Of a stretch of 21,554 bases of DNA, positions 13,853-21,554 are shown piece by piece. Origin of the DNA: a virus. A program made the position numbers and the translations under genes. The stretch lies in IMG/VR virus record IMGVR_UViG_3300025010_000249, positions 1 to 21,554 of that record, one strand, 5' to 3'. The notes beneath the pieces are model-generated. The model was not told the DNA's origin and ran no database searches. It worked only from the letters and a program-made list of their open reading frames with translations. Position 1 is the stretch's first letter. Each line of letters opens with the position of its first letter.

Positions 13853-14865
13853 AAAATGGCGATATCGTTTGTAGGTAGTGCTACTAATTCAGTAATTGAT
13901 GGGGGTGCGAGTTTTGATATCACTCTCCCGTCCTGCCTTGAAAATGACCTTGTTATAGTCGTTGTCGGTGGTGCTGGGCCAACTGATGTAGACCTCGGGG
14001 TTTCCACTTCCGGTTATGCTGAGATAGCAGACTTGTTCCAAACAGAGTTTGCGAGCATGAACTTCTCGGTCTCTTGGAAGAGGATGGGCGCAATCCCTGA
14101 CACGACTGTCACCTGTATCGGAAACAGCTATAGCAGTGCTGTTGGAACGGCAGGGATTGCATATGTTTTGAGGGGCGTGGACACTACTACAGCCCTTGAT
14201 GTTACTCCCACCACTGCCACGGCGGATAATAGTGCCATCCCAAATGGCCCTGCTATTACCCCTGTAACATTAGGTTCGCTTGTTGTCGTATGTGGTGGCA
14301 GTTCTCTTAGCGATGCAGCAGTTACAGTTCCATCTGGGTATGGGAACCACGTCTCCATAAATGTGGTCGACACCAATTCAGCAACCATTGCAGTAGCGAG
14401 TAAGGAATGGAACGGGACAGGGGCTGAAGATCCACCAGCTTGGACACTATGGTCTTCAAACACGCTTTCCGCATGGTGTGCAGTAACAATAGCACTTAGA
14501 CCCGTGATAGATACCAGTGTCACCATTCCGTCAGGAGAGATGTCGATATCAGGGACAACTCCTGCTATCGGATTGTCGCCGGTTTCTGGAGAACTTGCCA
14601 TAATTGGGGGTACTCCCGTCCCTGGTTTGGCTATCCCAGTATTCCCGGCAAGTGGAACAATTACAATTACAGGGGGAGCCCCATCTGTTTCCAACATCCC
14701 CATCGTTATGCCTCCCTCTGTCCAGATGCGGATAACTGGACAGACTCCGACGATTGAACAATTTATGGAAATTGCCGGGACGACGCCCAACATGCGGGGT
14801 TCGTTCATCTTTGCTGATACCATAGAGTTTTCCGGCAACACGGCGCAGATGCAGGGGGATTGGGC
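13430..14865. other. Second GC-rich stretch, ending inside a repeat array
   Basis: C/G-ending codons become frequent soon after 13412 and give way to T/A-ending codons around 14865. The right edge falls between repeats 6 and 7 of the G-x-T-P array in the gene at 13856. The change in style, seen by eye, suggests a swap, with the repeats themselves as a possible crossover site. The borders are estimates. Confidence 0.45.
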
Positions 14866-15475
14866 ATTTGTTTATCCTCATGATTTTGCTGGTGAGACTC
14901 CTGCAACAACTGGTATATTTGAATTTGGTGCAGAATTTTCAGGAGAAACGCCTGCATCTACTGGGGCGTTTGTTCTTGAGGAGATTCAGTATGCAGATTT
15001 CATGGGAAATACTCCGGTTATGCAGGGGGCATTTGAGTTTGGCGCTGAGTTCTCTGGCAAGACTCCAGTTATGCAAGGCTCGTTTGAGCTAGAAGAGGAA
15101 AACTGGGGATCGTTCTCTGGCAAGTCTCCAGCAATGTCTGGTAGTTTTGATATTGAACAAGCGATGGACTTTGCAGGTTTTTCTCCTGCAATGGAAGGGG
15201 CGTTCACAGGAGATATGGAACAGTATGGATCTTTCTCCGGTACGACTCCTGCAATGGATGGCTCGTTTGATTTTCTTGTCAGTGAGTTTTCATTTTCTGG
15301 ATTGACTCCTGAAATGGATGGAGCATTCGTTATTGGAGAAGAAACAACAATGGTTTTTTCTGGCAACACTCCACCATCCGTAGGTGAGTTCTTTATTGGA
15401 GTTGACTTGCCCACAGATTTTACTACAACCTCAGACGAAGTAATTAGGTATAGGCGCGGATATGACAACGGTTAA
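13856..15475 (+). CDS. Virion protein with N-terminal beta domain and about 15 G-x-T-P repeats
   Basis: A 539-residue protein. Residues 1 to ~225 form a beta-rich domain (MAISFVGSATNSVIDGG, ENDLVIVVVGGAG, TVPSGYG, WCAVTIALRP) that I recall from the start of other phage virion proteins. From about 226 to 518 comes a tandem array, with core F-(S/A)-G-x-(T/S)-P-x-M-x-G-(S/A)-F. Early copies (about residues 229-310) are longer and less regular; the last eleven are 18-21 residues each. The array ends in an Asp/Arg-rich tail. The start is only weakly marked by a ribosome site, four bases after the previous stop. It overlaps the next gene by 14 bases. It is probably a tail-surface or receptor-facing protein with a repetitive beta structure. 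Confidence 0.65.
   Translation: MAISFVGSATNSVIDGGASFDITLPSCLENDLVIVVVGGAGPTDVDLGVSTSGYAEIADLFQTEFASMNFSVSWKRMGAIPDTTVTCIGNSYSSAVGTAGIAYVLRGVDTTTALDVTPTTATADNSAIPNGPAITPVTLGSLVVVCGGSSLSDAAVTVPSGYGNHVSINVVDTNSATIAVASKEWNGTGAEDPPAWTLWSSNTLSAWCAVTIALRPVIDTSVTIPSGEMSISGTTPAIGLSPVSGELAIIGGTPVPGLAIPVFPASGTITITGGAPSVSNIPIVMPPSVQMRITGQTPTIEQFMEIAGTTPNMRGSFIFADTIEFSGNTAQMQGDWAFVYPHDFAGETPATTGIFEFGAEFSGETPASTGAFVLEEIQYADFMGNTPVMQGAFEFGAEFSGKTPVMQGSFELEEENWGSFSGKSPAMSGSFDIEQAMDFAGFSPAMEGAFTGDMEQYGSFSGTTPAMDGSFDFLVSEFSFSGLTPEMDGAFVIGEETTMVFSGNTPPSVGEFFIGVDLPTDFTTTSDEVIRYRRGYDNG
14531..15410 (+). repeat. Coding tandem repeats, about 15 degenerate copies of 54-66 bp
   Basis: In-frame copies inside the gene at 13856. 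Canonical examples are EFSGKTPVMQGSFELEEENW, GSFSGKSPAMSGSFDIEQA and GSFSGTTPAMDGSFDFLVS. The fixed points are an aromatic or aliphatic residue, Gly, Thr/Ser-Pro, often Met, Gly and Phe. DNA identity between copies is moderate, so they are old or kept by selection at protein level. Copy lengths vary in multiples of three. Confidence 0.85.
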
Positions 15476-15959
15476 AGTTAATCTTAAAAATGGTGCAGTC
15501 ACACAACATTCATATCCTGCTGCTTTCAATTCGTTCACGATGTTTGAAGGCAGACCATTAGGTGCAAGTCCAGATGGTATATTTACTCTGGATGGTGGGT
15601 TGAAGGATGTTTATACAACTACTTCGGATGAGAGGAACATTTCTGCTTGGTTTGAATTGGGACCAAGTCAACTAGGTGACGATCATGTGAAGCAGGGCAG
15701 AAGACTATATCTTGGTGGTGAATTTACTGGAAGTATGACAATCAAAGTAGATACTCCCAAGGCGTATGTTCCGACTATGACTTATACTGCAACACCAAGG
15801 GACACAACTCTTGTACAGCACACTCTTGAAGTTCCTATAAGCAGCAAGCAGAAAGATGAATATTGGAAGATTACTGTTGCTAATGTTTCAGGTTCTGATT
15901 TTTCGCTAGATTTTATTGATGGAATTTTTGTCCTGGTTAATCGTAGGCATGGTTTATGA
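15462..15959 (+). CDS. Conserved phage virion protein
   Basis: A 165-residue protein that begins 14 bases before the previous stop. The N-terminus (TVKVNLKNGAVTQHSYPAAF) sets a beta domain. The second half (RLYLGGEFTGSMTIKVDTPK, DTTLVQHTLEVPISSK, YWKITVANVSGSDFSLDFID) follows a pattern I recall in tail proteins of several phage groups: G-R-x-x-YLG, then a strand with K-V, then L-x-VPI-x-x-x-K-x-x-YW-x-I-x-x-ANVSGSDF. It overlaps the next gene by ATGA, implying coupling. It is AT-rich and lies between two GC-rich stretches, so it is likely part of the older phage backbone. A role in anchoring the surface proteins on either side is plausible. Confidence 0.65.
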   Translation: MTTVKVNLKNGAVTQHSYPAAFNSFTMFEGRPLGASPDGIFTLDGGLKDVYTTTSDERNISAWFELGPSQLGDDHVKQGRRLYLGGEFTGSMTIKVDTPKAYVPTMTYTATPRDTTLVQHTLEVPISSKQKDEYWKITVANVSGSDFSLDFIDGIFVLVNRRHGL

Positions 15960-17494
15960 ATAAGAACTGGGATGAAATTCGAGGTAAGGCTGAACAAGAA
16001 CAGAATGTTCCAACTAAGAACTTTACCCATGATGGCACTCAGTATGCTTTAACGGGTGATCACCAGCGCGCGCACTCCCATTTCCACGAAGCACGGGCAC
16101 ACCTGGGCAAGATGAAGATGGTCAACGTCAACAATCTACCCATCATCTCAGGTATCAAATATTTTGATGACGGATCGGTAGCGACTTTCAAGGTCGTGCA
16201 CGGCAAGGAAGATATTCACATCGTCTCACCAATGGCACAACTGGGCGGTGAAATTCCACCTGTACCAAAGAAAGGCGTTGATGAGATTGAACAGATTGTC
16301 CCGGTCATGCGGAGTGTTGACAATACACACTGGGTAGCATGTCTGTCAGGGACGTTTGAAGGACCGTACTATCATTTCCCCAATACATTTGAAATTCCCG
16401 CTGAGGCGTTTGGTGATAATATCGAAGTGGACCTTGACGGACAGCTTATCTCAATTGGCACGGCACCAATTGAGGACAGCATAACCGACCCGGAATTGTT
16501 CTTCATCGCTCAGACCGGCATAAGGCCGGACCTCGGAACAGGTGAGGCACTTACTGGCGATATCAGCGCGATCTATGACCCAAGGTACGATGCGAACAAT
16601 TACGGGGTCGTTGCTAATGTGTATTTCATAAGCCTTGTCGGAGATGAGATTCACTGCGAGATAGAATACTACCCGTGGTCGTACTATTCATACGATATAA
16701 GTTTTGAATATAACGATACATTTTATATTACAACTACAGTATGGGGTGAAATTCTTGCAATTCCAGAAAGAACTTTTTCCAGGAACACCACCTATGAAGG
16801 GGAAGGGGCATCTCAGTATAGTGTTCAGCCTACTTCTGAACTAAATTTCTGGGGGGAATACTACAGTCTCAGGGAATATTCCGTCCCGACTATTGTCAGT
16901 ACCAGCGTTGAGCGTGAAGCCGTTGCCAACTTTGCATGTTGCTATGCCCAGACCGAGATTGAATCAACGTCTCAACGAGATGCTGTTTCCGCCACTTGTG
17001 CAGAGAAGTATCGAGACGATCCCCCTCCTTATATTGAGAATACGGTGCGGCGAAAGCCTTATTACTTCCAGGTCAATGAGGACTCTTACAAATTCTATGA
17101 CACTCCTGAAAAAACAGATGATTTATCCTCATGGGAACTTGATGGATATCCCTACAGGTGGTCAGAATATCCTCCCGGTCAAATCTGCTACGTCGAAGAG
17201 AACATGCTCAAATACTACGGGCCTGAGAGTAGAGCACAAATCACCGGAATCATGTGTGGCAGAGTGGAGGACTCAGAGGTTGACGAAGAGTCTGGGGCGT
17301 ATATAAACCGCCAGTGCCTTGGCTTCTATTACAACTATGTCGGACCCCGGCATGATGGCATTAGCACCGTTTTATATATCCCAGAGGCAGGCCAATACGA
17401 GCATATCATCCCCAACGTCGAAGGCATTGACGACACAGTTCTATTCAAAGGTGAGATTTTCCTCGGCTTAATCAAATACGAGATAGAGGCATAA
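15956..17494 (+). CDS. Large unknown virion or receptor-facing protein with a His-rich N-terminus
   Basis: A 512-residue protein whose start overlaps the previous stop (ATGA). The first ~32 residues are in AT-rich DNA. From about residue 34 the DNA turns GC-rich, beginning with a His-rich stretch GDHQRAHSHFHEARAHLG (H36, 40, 42, 44, 49). The remainder is rich in Tyr, Glu, Asp and Trp (YYPWSYYSYDISFEYND), with beta-like blocks and scattered Cys (FACCYAQ, ICYVEE, IMCGRV, QCLGFYY). There is no signal peptide or enzyme motif I can name. The aromatic-acidic make-up would suit a surface protein that binds a host receptor or sugar. I do not recognise the family. Confidence 0.55.
   Translation: MNKNWDEIRGKAEQEQNVPTKNFTHDGTQYALTGDHQRAHSHFHEARAHLGKMKMVNVNNLPIISGIKYFDDGSVATFKVVHGKEDIHIVSPMAQLGGEIPPVPKKGVDEIEQIVPVMRSVDNTHWVACLSGTFEGPYYHFPNTFEIPAEAFGDNIEVDLDGQLISIGTAPIEDSITDPELFFIAQTGIRPDLGTGEALTGDISAIYDPRYDANNYGVVANVYFISLVGDEIHCEIEYYPWSYYSYDISFEYNDTFYITTTVWGEILAIPERTFSRNTTYEGEGASQYSVQPTSELNFWGEYYSLREYSVPTIVSTSVEREAVANFACCYAQTEIESTSQRDAVSATCAEKYRDDPPPYIENTVRRKPYYFQVNEDSYKFYDTPEKTDDLSSWELDGYPYRWSEYPPGQICYVEENMLKYYGPESRAQITGIMCGRVEDSEVDEESGAYINRQCLGFYYNYVGPRHDGISTVLYIPEAGQYEHIIPNVEGIDDTVLFKGEIFLGLIKYEIEA
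16040..17490. other. Third GC-rich stretch, within one gene
   Basis: Codon style turns GC-rich around 16050, soon after the start of the gene at 15956, and returns to AT-rich just after 17496. A short AT-rich patch lies inside at about 16680-16750. The left edge is in frame within a host-contact gene, as with the other two stretches. Confidence 0.45.
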
Positions 17495-17495
17495 T

Positions 17496-19472
17496 ATGGG
17501 TGGTTTAGGATATCCAGCAGACGACTACGTAACAGAAGACCCGTTGACTACAGAGGTCACGCACAGCCTTGTGGCTGGCAGATTCGCACTATCGCAGGAT
17601 TATGCGGATCAGACATTTAGTACTGCATTGGGTTATTTAGGAAGTGCCGGAGCAGGAACAAGTGTTGACTTTAATTGGGGTCCACCATCTCCGATTACTA
17701 TTGGCTCACCGGCGGGTATTTCAGGATTGGTGCCAATTACTCCTGAATGTGAACCAATTAATGCGATCACTATTGCTCCAGTTGTGTTTACTAAACCATC
17801 TCCGGTTCTTGAGGATTATACCATTATTCCTCTTGATGTGCCGGAAATGAACGTCCCGCTACCTGACTTTTTTATACCAGCCGCACCAACCACACTTCCG
17901 CCGACCTTTACGCAGACTCCACCTGCCGAACTGGCAATTAATCTTCCATCTGATATGGAGATACCTTCAGCACCACCGCTGCCAGTTCTCAGGGAAATCT
18001 TACCACCTGATGAACCTGTATTTGCTTTGCCTGAATTTGCTGCAATCTTCCCAACTGCTGATTTGACACCTCCCGATGTAGTTTACTCATGGAACGAAGC
18101 TGCATATGATACTGATTTCAATCGAATGCTGAGGATGAAGATTGAGGATGGTATACTTAATGGTGGTCAGGGAATGCTGCCAGAAGTCGAGCAAGCCATT
18201 TATGACAGAGCAATTACTCGGCTTGATGCAGAATTACAGAAAAATGAATTGATTGCATTAAATGATTTTGCTTCCCGCGGATCACGACTTCCACAAGGAG
18301 CATTAGTTGCAAGACTAAGTGAAGCACAACTTCAGAGTGCCTTTGTTCGTGAAGATTTGGTCAGAGATATTATGATCAAATCAGCAGACCTTGCTTATCA
18401 ATATTCTACGTTTATCATTGAGAAAGGTCTTGCACTTGAACATGAATACATGGCATTGTTCAACTCAGTCCAGCAGCGTGCTTTTGAGGCTTCTAAAGTT
18501 ACACTTGAATTCCTTATTCAAGAGTATGATATTCGAGTAAAGGCATTCGCTGCCAGACTTGAAGGTTACAAAACTGAAGCAGAGATTTTCAAAGCAAGGC
18601 TGCAAGCAGAACTTGCCAAGGCAGAACTTTATAAGGCAACTATTGAAGGAAGAAAGCTCTCTGTTGAGATGCAAGCTTTGACTGTTGATCTGTATGGTAA
18701 GCAACTTGCTGCAATTGATACGATGGCGAAGATTTATCTTGCCAAGGTAGAAGGGCAGAAGGTTATCTCCGAGATTAACGGAATCAGAGTTGAGCAGTTC
18801 CGGGCATATGTTGAAGCGTACAAGGCGCAGGTTGAAGGAGTTACGGCTGAGTATAATCTCTATCAGGCGAAGATTGCCGGTGAGTCAGAGAAAGCCAAGA
18901 TGTATTCTTATCAAGTTGAGGGATACGGAAAGGTAGTTGATGCGTATAAGACTCGCAGCGAGATTGATGTTTCTGTCCTTGATGCAAAGGTCAAGAAGAG
19001 TCAAGGTGAAGTTAATATCTTCATGGCTGAACTTGAGAAATACAAAACAGATATTTCAGCAAACGTCAGTCAGGCTGAAATTCAAGCTAAGGCTGAAGGA
19101 CTGAAACTTCAAGTCTTTGATGGAGAGATTAAAAAATTCTCCTCGATTGTTGCTGCTTTGGTAGATAGTTATAAAGCTGAAACTTCAGTAGCAATTGCTA
19201 ACTCAGAAATTCAGTTACGTTATGGTGATATGCTGGCGAGAATTGAAACGGCACAGGCTGAGATTAATGCGGAACTGATTAAGGCAAAAGCACAGATAGC
19301 CAGTCAGCTTTCAGCAGCTGCATTGTCCAGCGTTAGCGCAGGTGCGAATCTTGGTTATAGCCAGAGTAGAAGTGATAGCAGTGGCAAGAGTAAATCTTAT
19401 GGTACTTCCGTATCTGATCAATATAGTTTCAGCCAAAGCATAACTGAACGTAACTGTTGTAATGGAGAATAA
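17496..19472 (+). CDS. Long coiled-coil virion protein with a proline-rich head
   Basis: A 658-residue protein, two bases after the previous stop, with GAGG just before it. Residues 1-70 are mixed. About 75-215 are strongly Pro-rich (VPEMNVPLPDFFIPAAPTTL and similar), likely extended. From about 215 to 610 the protein is almost wholly helical and charged, with many Ala, Glu, Lys and Gln. Within it, motifs of the type Y-K-A-x-(V/I)-E-G recur at steps of 28, 35, 28, 14 and 14 residues, all multiples of seven, so the coiled-coil register is kept. The last ~45 residues are Ser-rich and end CCNGE. A tail needle, stalk or injected helical protein fits. It has no hydrolase motif. Confidence 0.65.
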   Translation: MGGLGYPADDYVTEDPLTTEVTHSLVAGRFALSQDYADQTFSTALGYLGSAGAGTSVDFNWGPPSPITIGSPAGISGLVPITPECEPINAITIAPVVFTKPSPVLEDYTIIPLDVPEMNVPLPDFFIPAAPTTLPPTFTQTPPAELAINLPSDMEIPSAPPLPVLREILPPDEPVFALPEFAAIFPTADLTPPDVVYSWNEAAYDTDFNRMLRMKIEDGILNGGQGMLPEVEQAIYDRAITRLDAELQKNELIALNDFASRGSRLPQGALVARLSEAQLQSAFVREDLVRDIMIKSADLAYQYSTFIIEKGLALEHEYMALFNSVQQRAFEASKVTLEFLIQEYDIRVKAFAARLEGYKTEAEIFKARLQAELAKAELYKATIEGRKLSVEMQALTVDLYGKQLAAIDTMAKIYLAKVEGQKVISEINGIRVEQFRAYVEAYKAQVEGVTAEYNLYQAKIAGESEKAKMYSYQVEGYGKVVDAYKTRSEIDVSVLDAKVKKSQGEVNIFMAELEKYKTDISANVSQAEIQAKAEGLKLQVFDGEIKKFSSIVAALVDSYKAETSVAIANSEIQLRYGDMLARIETAQAEINAELIKAKAQIASQLSAAALSSVSAGANLGYSQSRSDSSGKSKSYGTSVSDQYSFSQSITERNCCNGE

Positions 19473-19473
19473 T

Positions 19474-20571
19474 ATGACACCTGAAGAAGAAAAGAAAAAA
19501 GCACTTATGACTAATATTGGAAGTGACCCCTATACATTTGCAAAAGATCAGCCTGAAAGACCAAAACCTCTTTCAACTTATAGAGATCCTGAAACATCTG
19601 AATTTTTTGGTACGTTTGGTTATCCTAATGTGCCAACGCTTGATCCTGGCGAAATAGCAAGAGAGAAAATGAGAGGACAATCAAAGTTGTCTCAACTTTC
19701 ATCTCAACCTATTACACAGACTCAAAATCTAGCAACACAAAATAATAACAGTAACGCGCTTAATAATACTTCACCGAGCGATAACAAAAAGTTAGCTAAT
19801 CCTAATTTCCTTTATGCTGAAGATACAGAAAGAATGAATCGGCTAGGTGGATTGAAAGAAATGCTGCGCTCACCTAATCCTGATATCAATTATTCTATGA
19901 TGAGAGATGAGAAAACAGGAAAATCAGTTGTAAGGGAAACTATTAATGGGTCTGGGAATAATAGTGCTCCTACTCTTGAACGTCCGTTTGTTAGTGCTAA
20001 GAAGTTCAGACAGATTATAGGATGGGATAAAGATGATAGACCAATTTACAGTACTGGCGTAGATGAAATGAATGCAGCCAATGCAGGTATATCTAGTTAT
20101 AATGCAGAACAGATGGCTGGATATAACAATCGAAACAATGCTTGGGCATCTGAAAATGGAACAGTCCCACTTCAGAATGCCCAGACAGCTGAATCAAATG
20201 CAAATGCTCAAAAGTTACGCACTATGGGTAATGGTAGCGGAGTAGATAAAGATAATTATCTTAAAATTATCAATCAAGTTCCTTATGGAGATCCTGAGCC
20301 AGGTACTGGTAAACAACAGTTTATAAATGAAGAACAATTATATGATATAAGTGCAGGTAAGTTTATTAATCCAAAAAGACAACAAACAGGTCCACAAAAT
20401 GATATCCTTACTGAACTGAATAGTGGACAAAAACCACAGATGATTTATGAGAAATACTTTTCTTCAATGCCACATGATCAAGCAATTGCAACTCTTAATA
20501 GTATGCCTCCAGGAGAATCGAGAAAGCAATTAGCAAAGCTGCTTAATGATCGCTGGAGTAGTGGTAATTAG
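19474..20571 (+). CDS. Asn/Gln-rich hypothetical protein, possible internal virion protein
   Basis: About 365 residues from ATG 19474. The frame is open from 19462, but GGAGA at 19464-19468 lies five bases before 19474, and the upstream ATG would sit inside the previous gene. The N-terminus MTPEEEKKKALMTNIGSDPY is charged. Residues ~65-115 are Gln/Asn/Ser-rich and probably disordered. Patches with QIIGWDKDDRPIYSTGVDEM, YGDPEPGTGKQQFINEEQ and a helical end (HDQAIATLNSMPPGESRKQL) suggest small folded parts. It has no signal peptide or membrane span. Its place just before the Gly/Ala-rich large protein is typical of internal or ejection proteins in short-tailed phages. The family is not recognised. 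Confidence 0.6.
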   Translation: MTPEEEKKKALMTNIGSDPYTFAKDQPERPKPLSTYRDPETSEFFGTFGYPNVPTLDPGEIAREKMRGQSKLSQLSSQPITQTQNLATQNNNSNALNNTSPSDNKKLANPNFLYAEDTERMNRLGGLKEMLRSPNPDINYSMMRDEKTGKSVVRETINGSGNNSAPTLERPFVSAKKFRQIIGWDKDDRPIYSTGVDEMNAANAGISSYNAEQMAGYNNRNNAWASENGTVPLQNAQTAESNANAQKLRTMGNGSGVDKDNYLKIINQVPYGDPEPGTGKQQFINEEQLYDISAGKFINPKRQQTGPQNDILTELNSGQKPQMIYEKYFSSMPHDQAIATLNSMPPGESRKQLAKLLNDRWSSGN

Positions 20572-20583
20572 TTATTAATGTAT

Positions 20584-20610
20584 TTGACTGGATTAATAAA
20601 GCTATATAAA
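20584..20610 (+). promoter_or_regulatory. Weak promoter candidate before the last gene
   Basis: TTGACT (20584-20589) and TATAAA (20605-20610) each match five of six consensus bases, with a short 15-base spacer. They lie in the 66-base gap before the gene at 20638. An 8-bp all-AT inverted repeat (20572-20579 with 20592-20599) surrounds the -35 box. The short spacer and AT-rich setting make this uncertain. Confidence 0.25.
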
Positions 20611-20637
20611 TAAAAACTTTTCAGATGAGCGTGATAA

Positions 20638-21554
20638 ATGCCTGAAATGACTGAAAGTCCATATAAGCAATTTCTTGTTGATGAAAAAGAAGAAAGTCCT
20701 TATAAGCAATTTATGGAAGATACACCTATTCCTGAACGTACTTTAGGATCAACCTTAAAAGATACTGGAATATCTCTTGCTAAAGGTGTTATTGGTGCAG
20801 GTCAAGGAATCGTGGGACTTGCCGACATTCCAACTGGTGGAAGAATTGGTCGTGGACTTGAGTCTATTGGGATAAAGCCAGAAGAATGGCAGGCAGATTT
20901 ATCTAAAGAATTCTCTCCAGCACAACAAGAAGCAAATAAAAAGGTTGATTCTGCAAAAGGCTTTGTGAATACAGCACAAGCAATGCTGGAAAATCCAAGT
21001 ACCATTGCTCATGGTATTGTTGAAACATTGCCATCTGTTGCTGCTGGTGGTGTATTAGGTCGTGGTGCTCTGGCACTTAGTAGCAAATTAGCTCCAAAGG
21101 CTGTAACTGCATTAGGCAAAACTGGATCTGCTATTGCTGCTGGATCAGTTGGTGAAGGTGCAATATCTGCTGGGCAAACTGCAGAACAAATAAGAAATGC
21201 AACACCTGATGATCTTTTGACGGCTGAACAATCTGCACTTGCAGCAGTTTCAGGATTGGGAACAGCAGCATTTAGTATAGTCGGTGGATCATTAGCTAAA
21301 AGACTTGGTTTTGCTGACGTAGATACAATGGTAGTTTCTGGTTTAAATCCTGCTAAGAAAGAAGGGTTTAAAGGTGTTGTGAAATCTATTATTGGTGGTG
21401 GTATAACTGAGGGTGTGTTTGAAGAGCTGCCACAAACTGTTCAAGAAACAATATTTACTAATGCAGCTCTTGATAAGCCTTTGCTGGAAGGAGTTCCTGA
21501 AGGAGCTGCACAAGCTATTATTCTTGGTGGAGTAATGGGTGCTGGAGCAAATTT
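20638..21554 (+). CDS. N-terminal part of a large internal/ejection-type protein (runs off window)
   Basis: A frame from ATG 20638 stays open to the right edge (over 305 codons). Residues 6-12 and 19-25 repeat the motif ESPYKQF. After that come Gly/Ala-rich, partly hydrophobic helices (LAKGVIGAGQGIVGLADI, VAAGGVLGRGALAL, IIGGGITEGVFEELP, AIILGGVMGAGAN) broken by charged stretches, such as IKPEEWQADLSKEFSPAQQE. I recall this layout, with an E-G-x-x-E-E-x-P-Q segment and then a Gly-rich helix, from the start of very large internal virion proteins that are ejected into the host, some of which carry lysozyme or other enzyme domains further on. Those parts would lie outside this window. The ribosome site is weak. 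Confidence 0.7.
   Translation, partial: MPEMTESPYKQFLVDEKEESPYKQFMEDTPIPERTLGSTLKDTGISLAKGVIGAGQGIVGLADIPTGGRIGRGLESIGIKPEEWQADLSKEFSPAQQEANKKVDSAKGFVNTAQAMLENPSTIAHGIVETLPSVAAGGVLGRGALALSSKLAPKAVTALGKTGSAIAAGSVGEGAISAGQTAEQIRNATPDDLLTAEQSALAAVSGLGTAAFSIVGGSLAKRLGFADVDTMVVSGLNPAKKEGFKGVVKSIIGGGITEGVFEELPQTVQETIFTNAALDKPLLEGVPEGAAQAIILGGVMGAGAN
20653..20712 (+). repeat. Direct repeat encoding ESPYKQF twice
   Basis: Two 21-base copies (20653-20673 and 20692-20712) differ by one base and start 39 bases apart, in frame. Both encode E-S-P-Y-K-Q-F near the N-terminus of the large protein. The near identity suggests a recent duplication or selection for a short linear motif. Confidence 0.8.

Noticed and set aside
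14128-14841. 237-codon open frame on the minus strand
   Set aside because: It runs opposite the repeat protein and reads as Val/Pro/Thr/Ile-rich text expected from the complement of a Gly/Thr-rich coding strand. No independent signals are present.
14531-15410. Possible CRISPR array
   Set aside because: The repeats are in-frame, degenerate, directly adjacent and coding, with no constant repeat and unique spacer pattern.

Overview
This 21.5 kb window is the late (virion and lysis) region of a tailed bacteriophage or prophage. Every supported gene is on the + strand. They are tightly packed, with many ATGA, TAATG or TGATG overlaps, as in a single late operon. An HK97-fold major capsid protein, a short adaptor-like protein, a beta-propeller-like tail hub, a long coiled-coil protein and the start of a large Gly/Ala-rich internal (ejection-type) protein, with no contractile sheath or obvious tape measure, point to a podovirus-like particle. 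A lipobox lipoprotein and several Sec signal peptides suggest a Gram-negative host. The species cannot be named from this sequence.

Layout. 1-127 is the tail of a Glu-rich head-assembly protein. 156-1728 holds a head protein and the major capsid protein, followed by a 10-bp hairpin. 1826-3068 holds three small, AT-rich, probably structural genes, with a hairpin and promoter-like site between the first two. 3072-7928 is an adhesin or fibre block: a tail-fibre-like protein with a signal peptide, two secreted jelly-roll/TIG-type proteins, a 28-codon stub of a GH104 endolysin, a proline-rich lipoprotein and a secreted two-part protein. Most of this block is much more GC-rich than the rest, and both compositional edges fall inside reading frames. 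7922-10772 is a lysis and accessory block: two small Cys-rich proteins, a secreted thermonuclease, an HD-motif membrane protein, a small membrane protein (holin candidate), a papain-like cysteine peptidase and a T4-type lysozyme. 10785-17494 carries a zinc-ribbon protein, adaptor, hub and several tail or receptor-facing virion proteins, one with about 15 copies of a short G-x-T-P repeat. 17496-21554 carries a coiled-coil virion protein and two internal-protein candidates, the last running off the window.

How it fits together. Head genes are followed by host-contact genes, then lysis genes, then the neck/tail hub and injected proteins. The host-contact genes appear to have been rebuilt by swaps with DNA of different composition. 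The most unusual features are six Sec-exported products within 5.6 kb, the in-gene seams, the endolysin relic beside an intact unrelated lysozyme, the complete papain-like triad next to the lysozyme, and the G-x-T-P repeat array. All family assignments are from reading motifs by eye; no database search was run.
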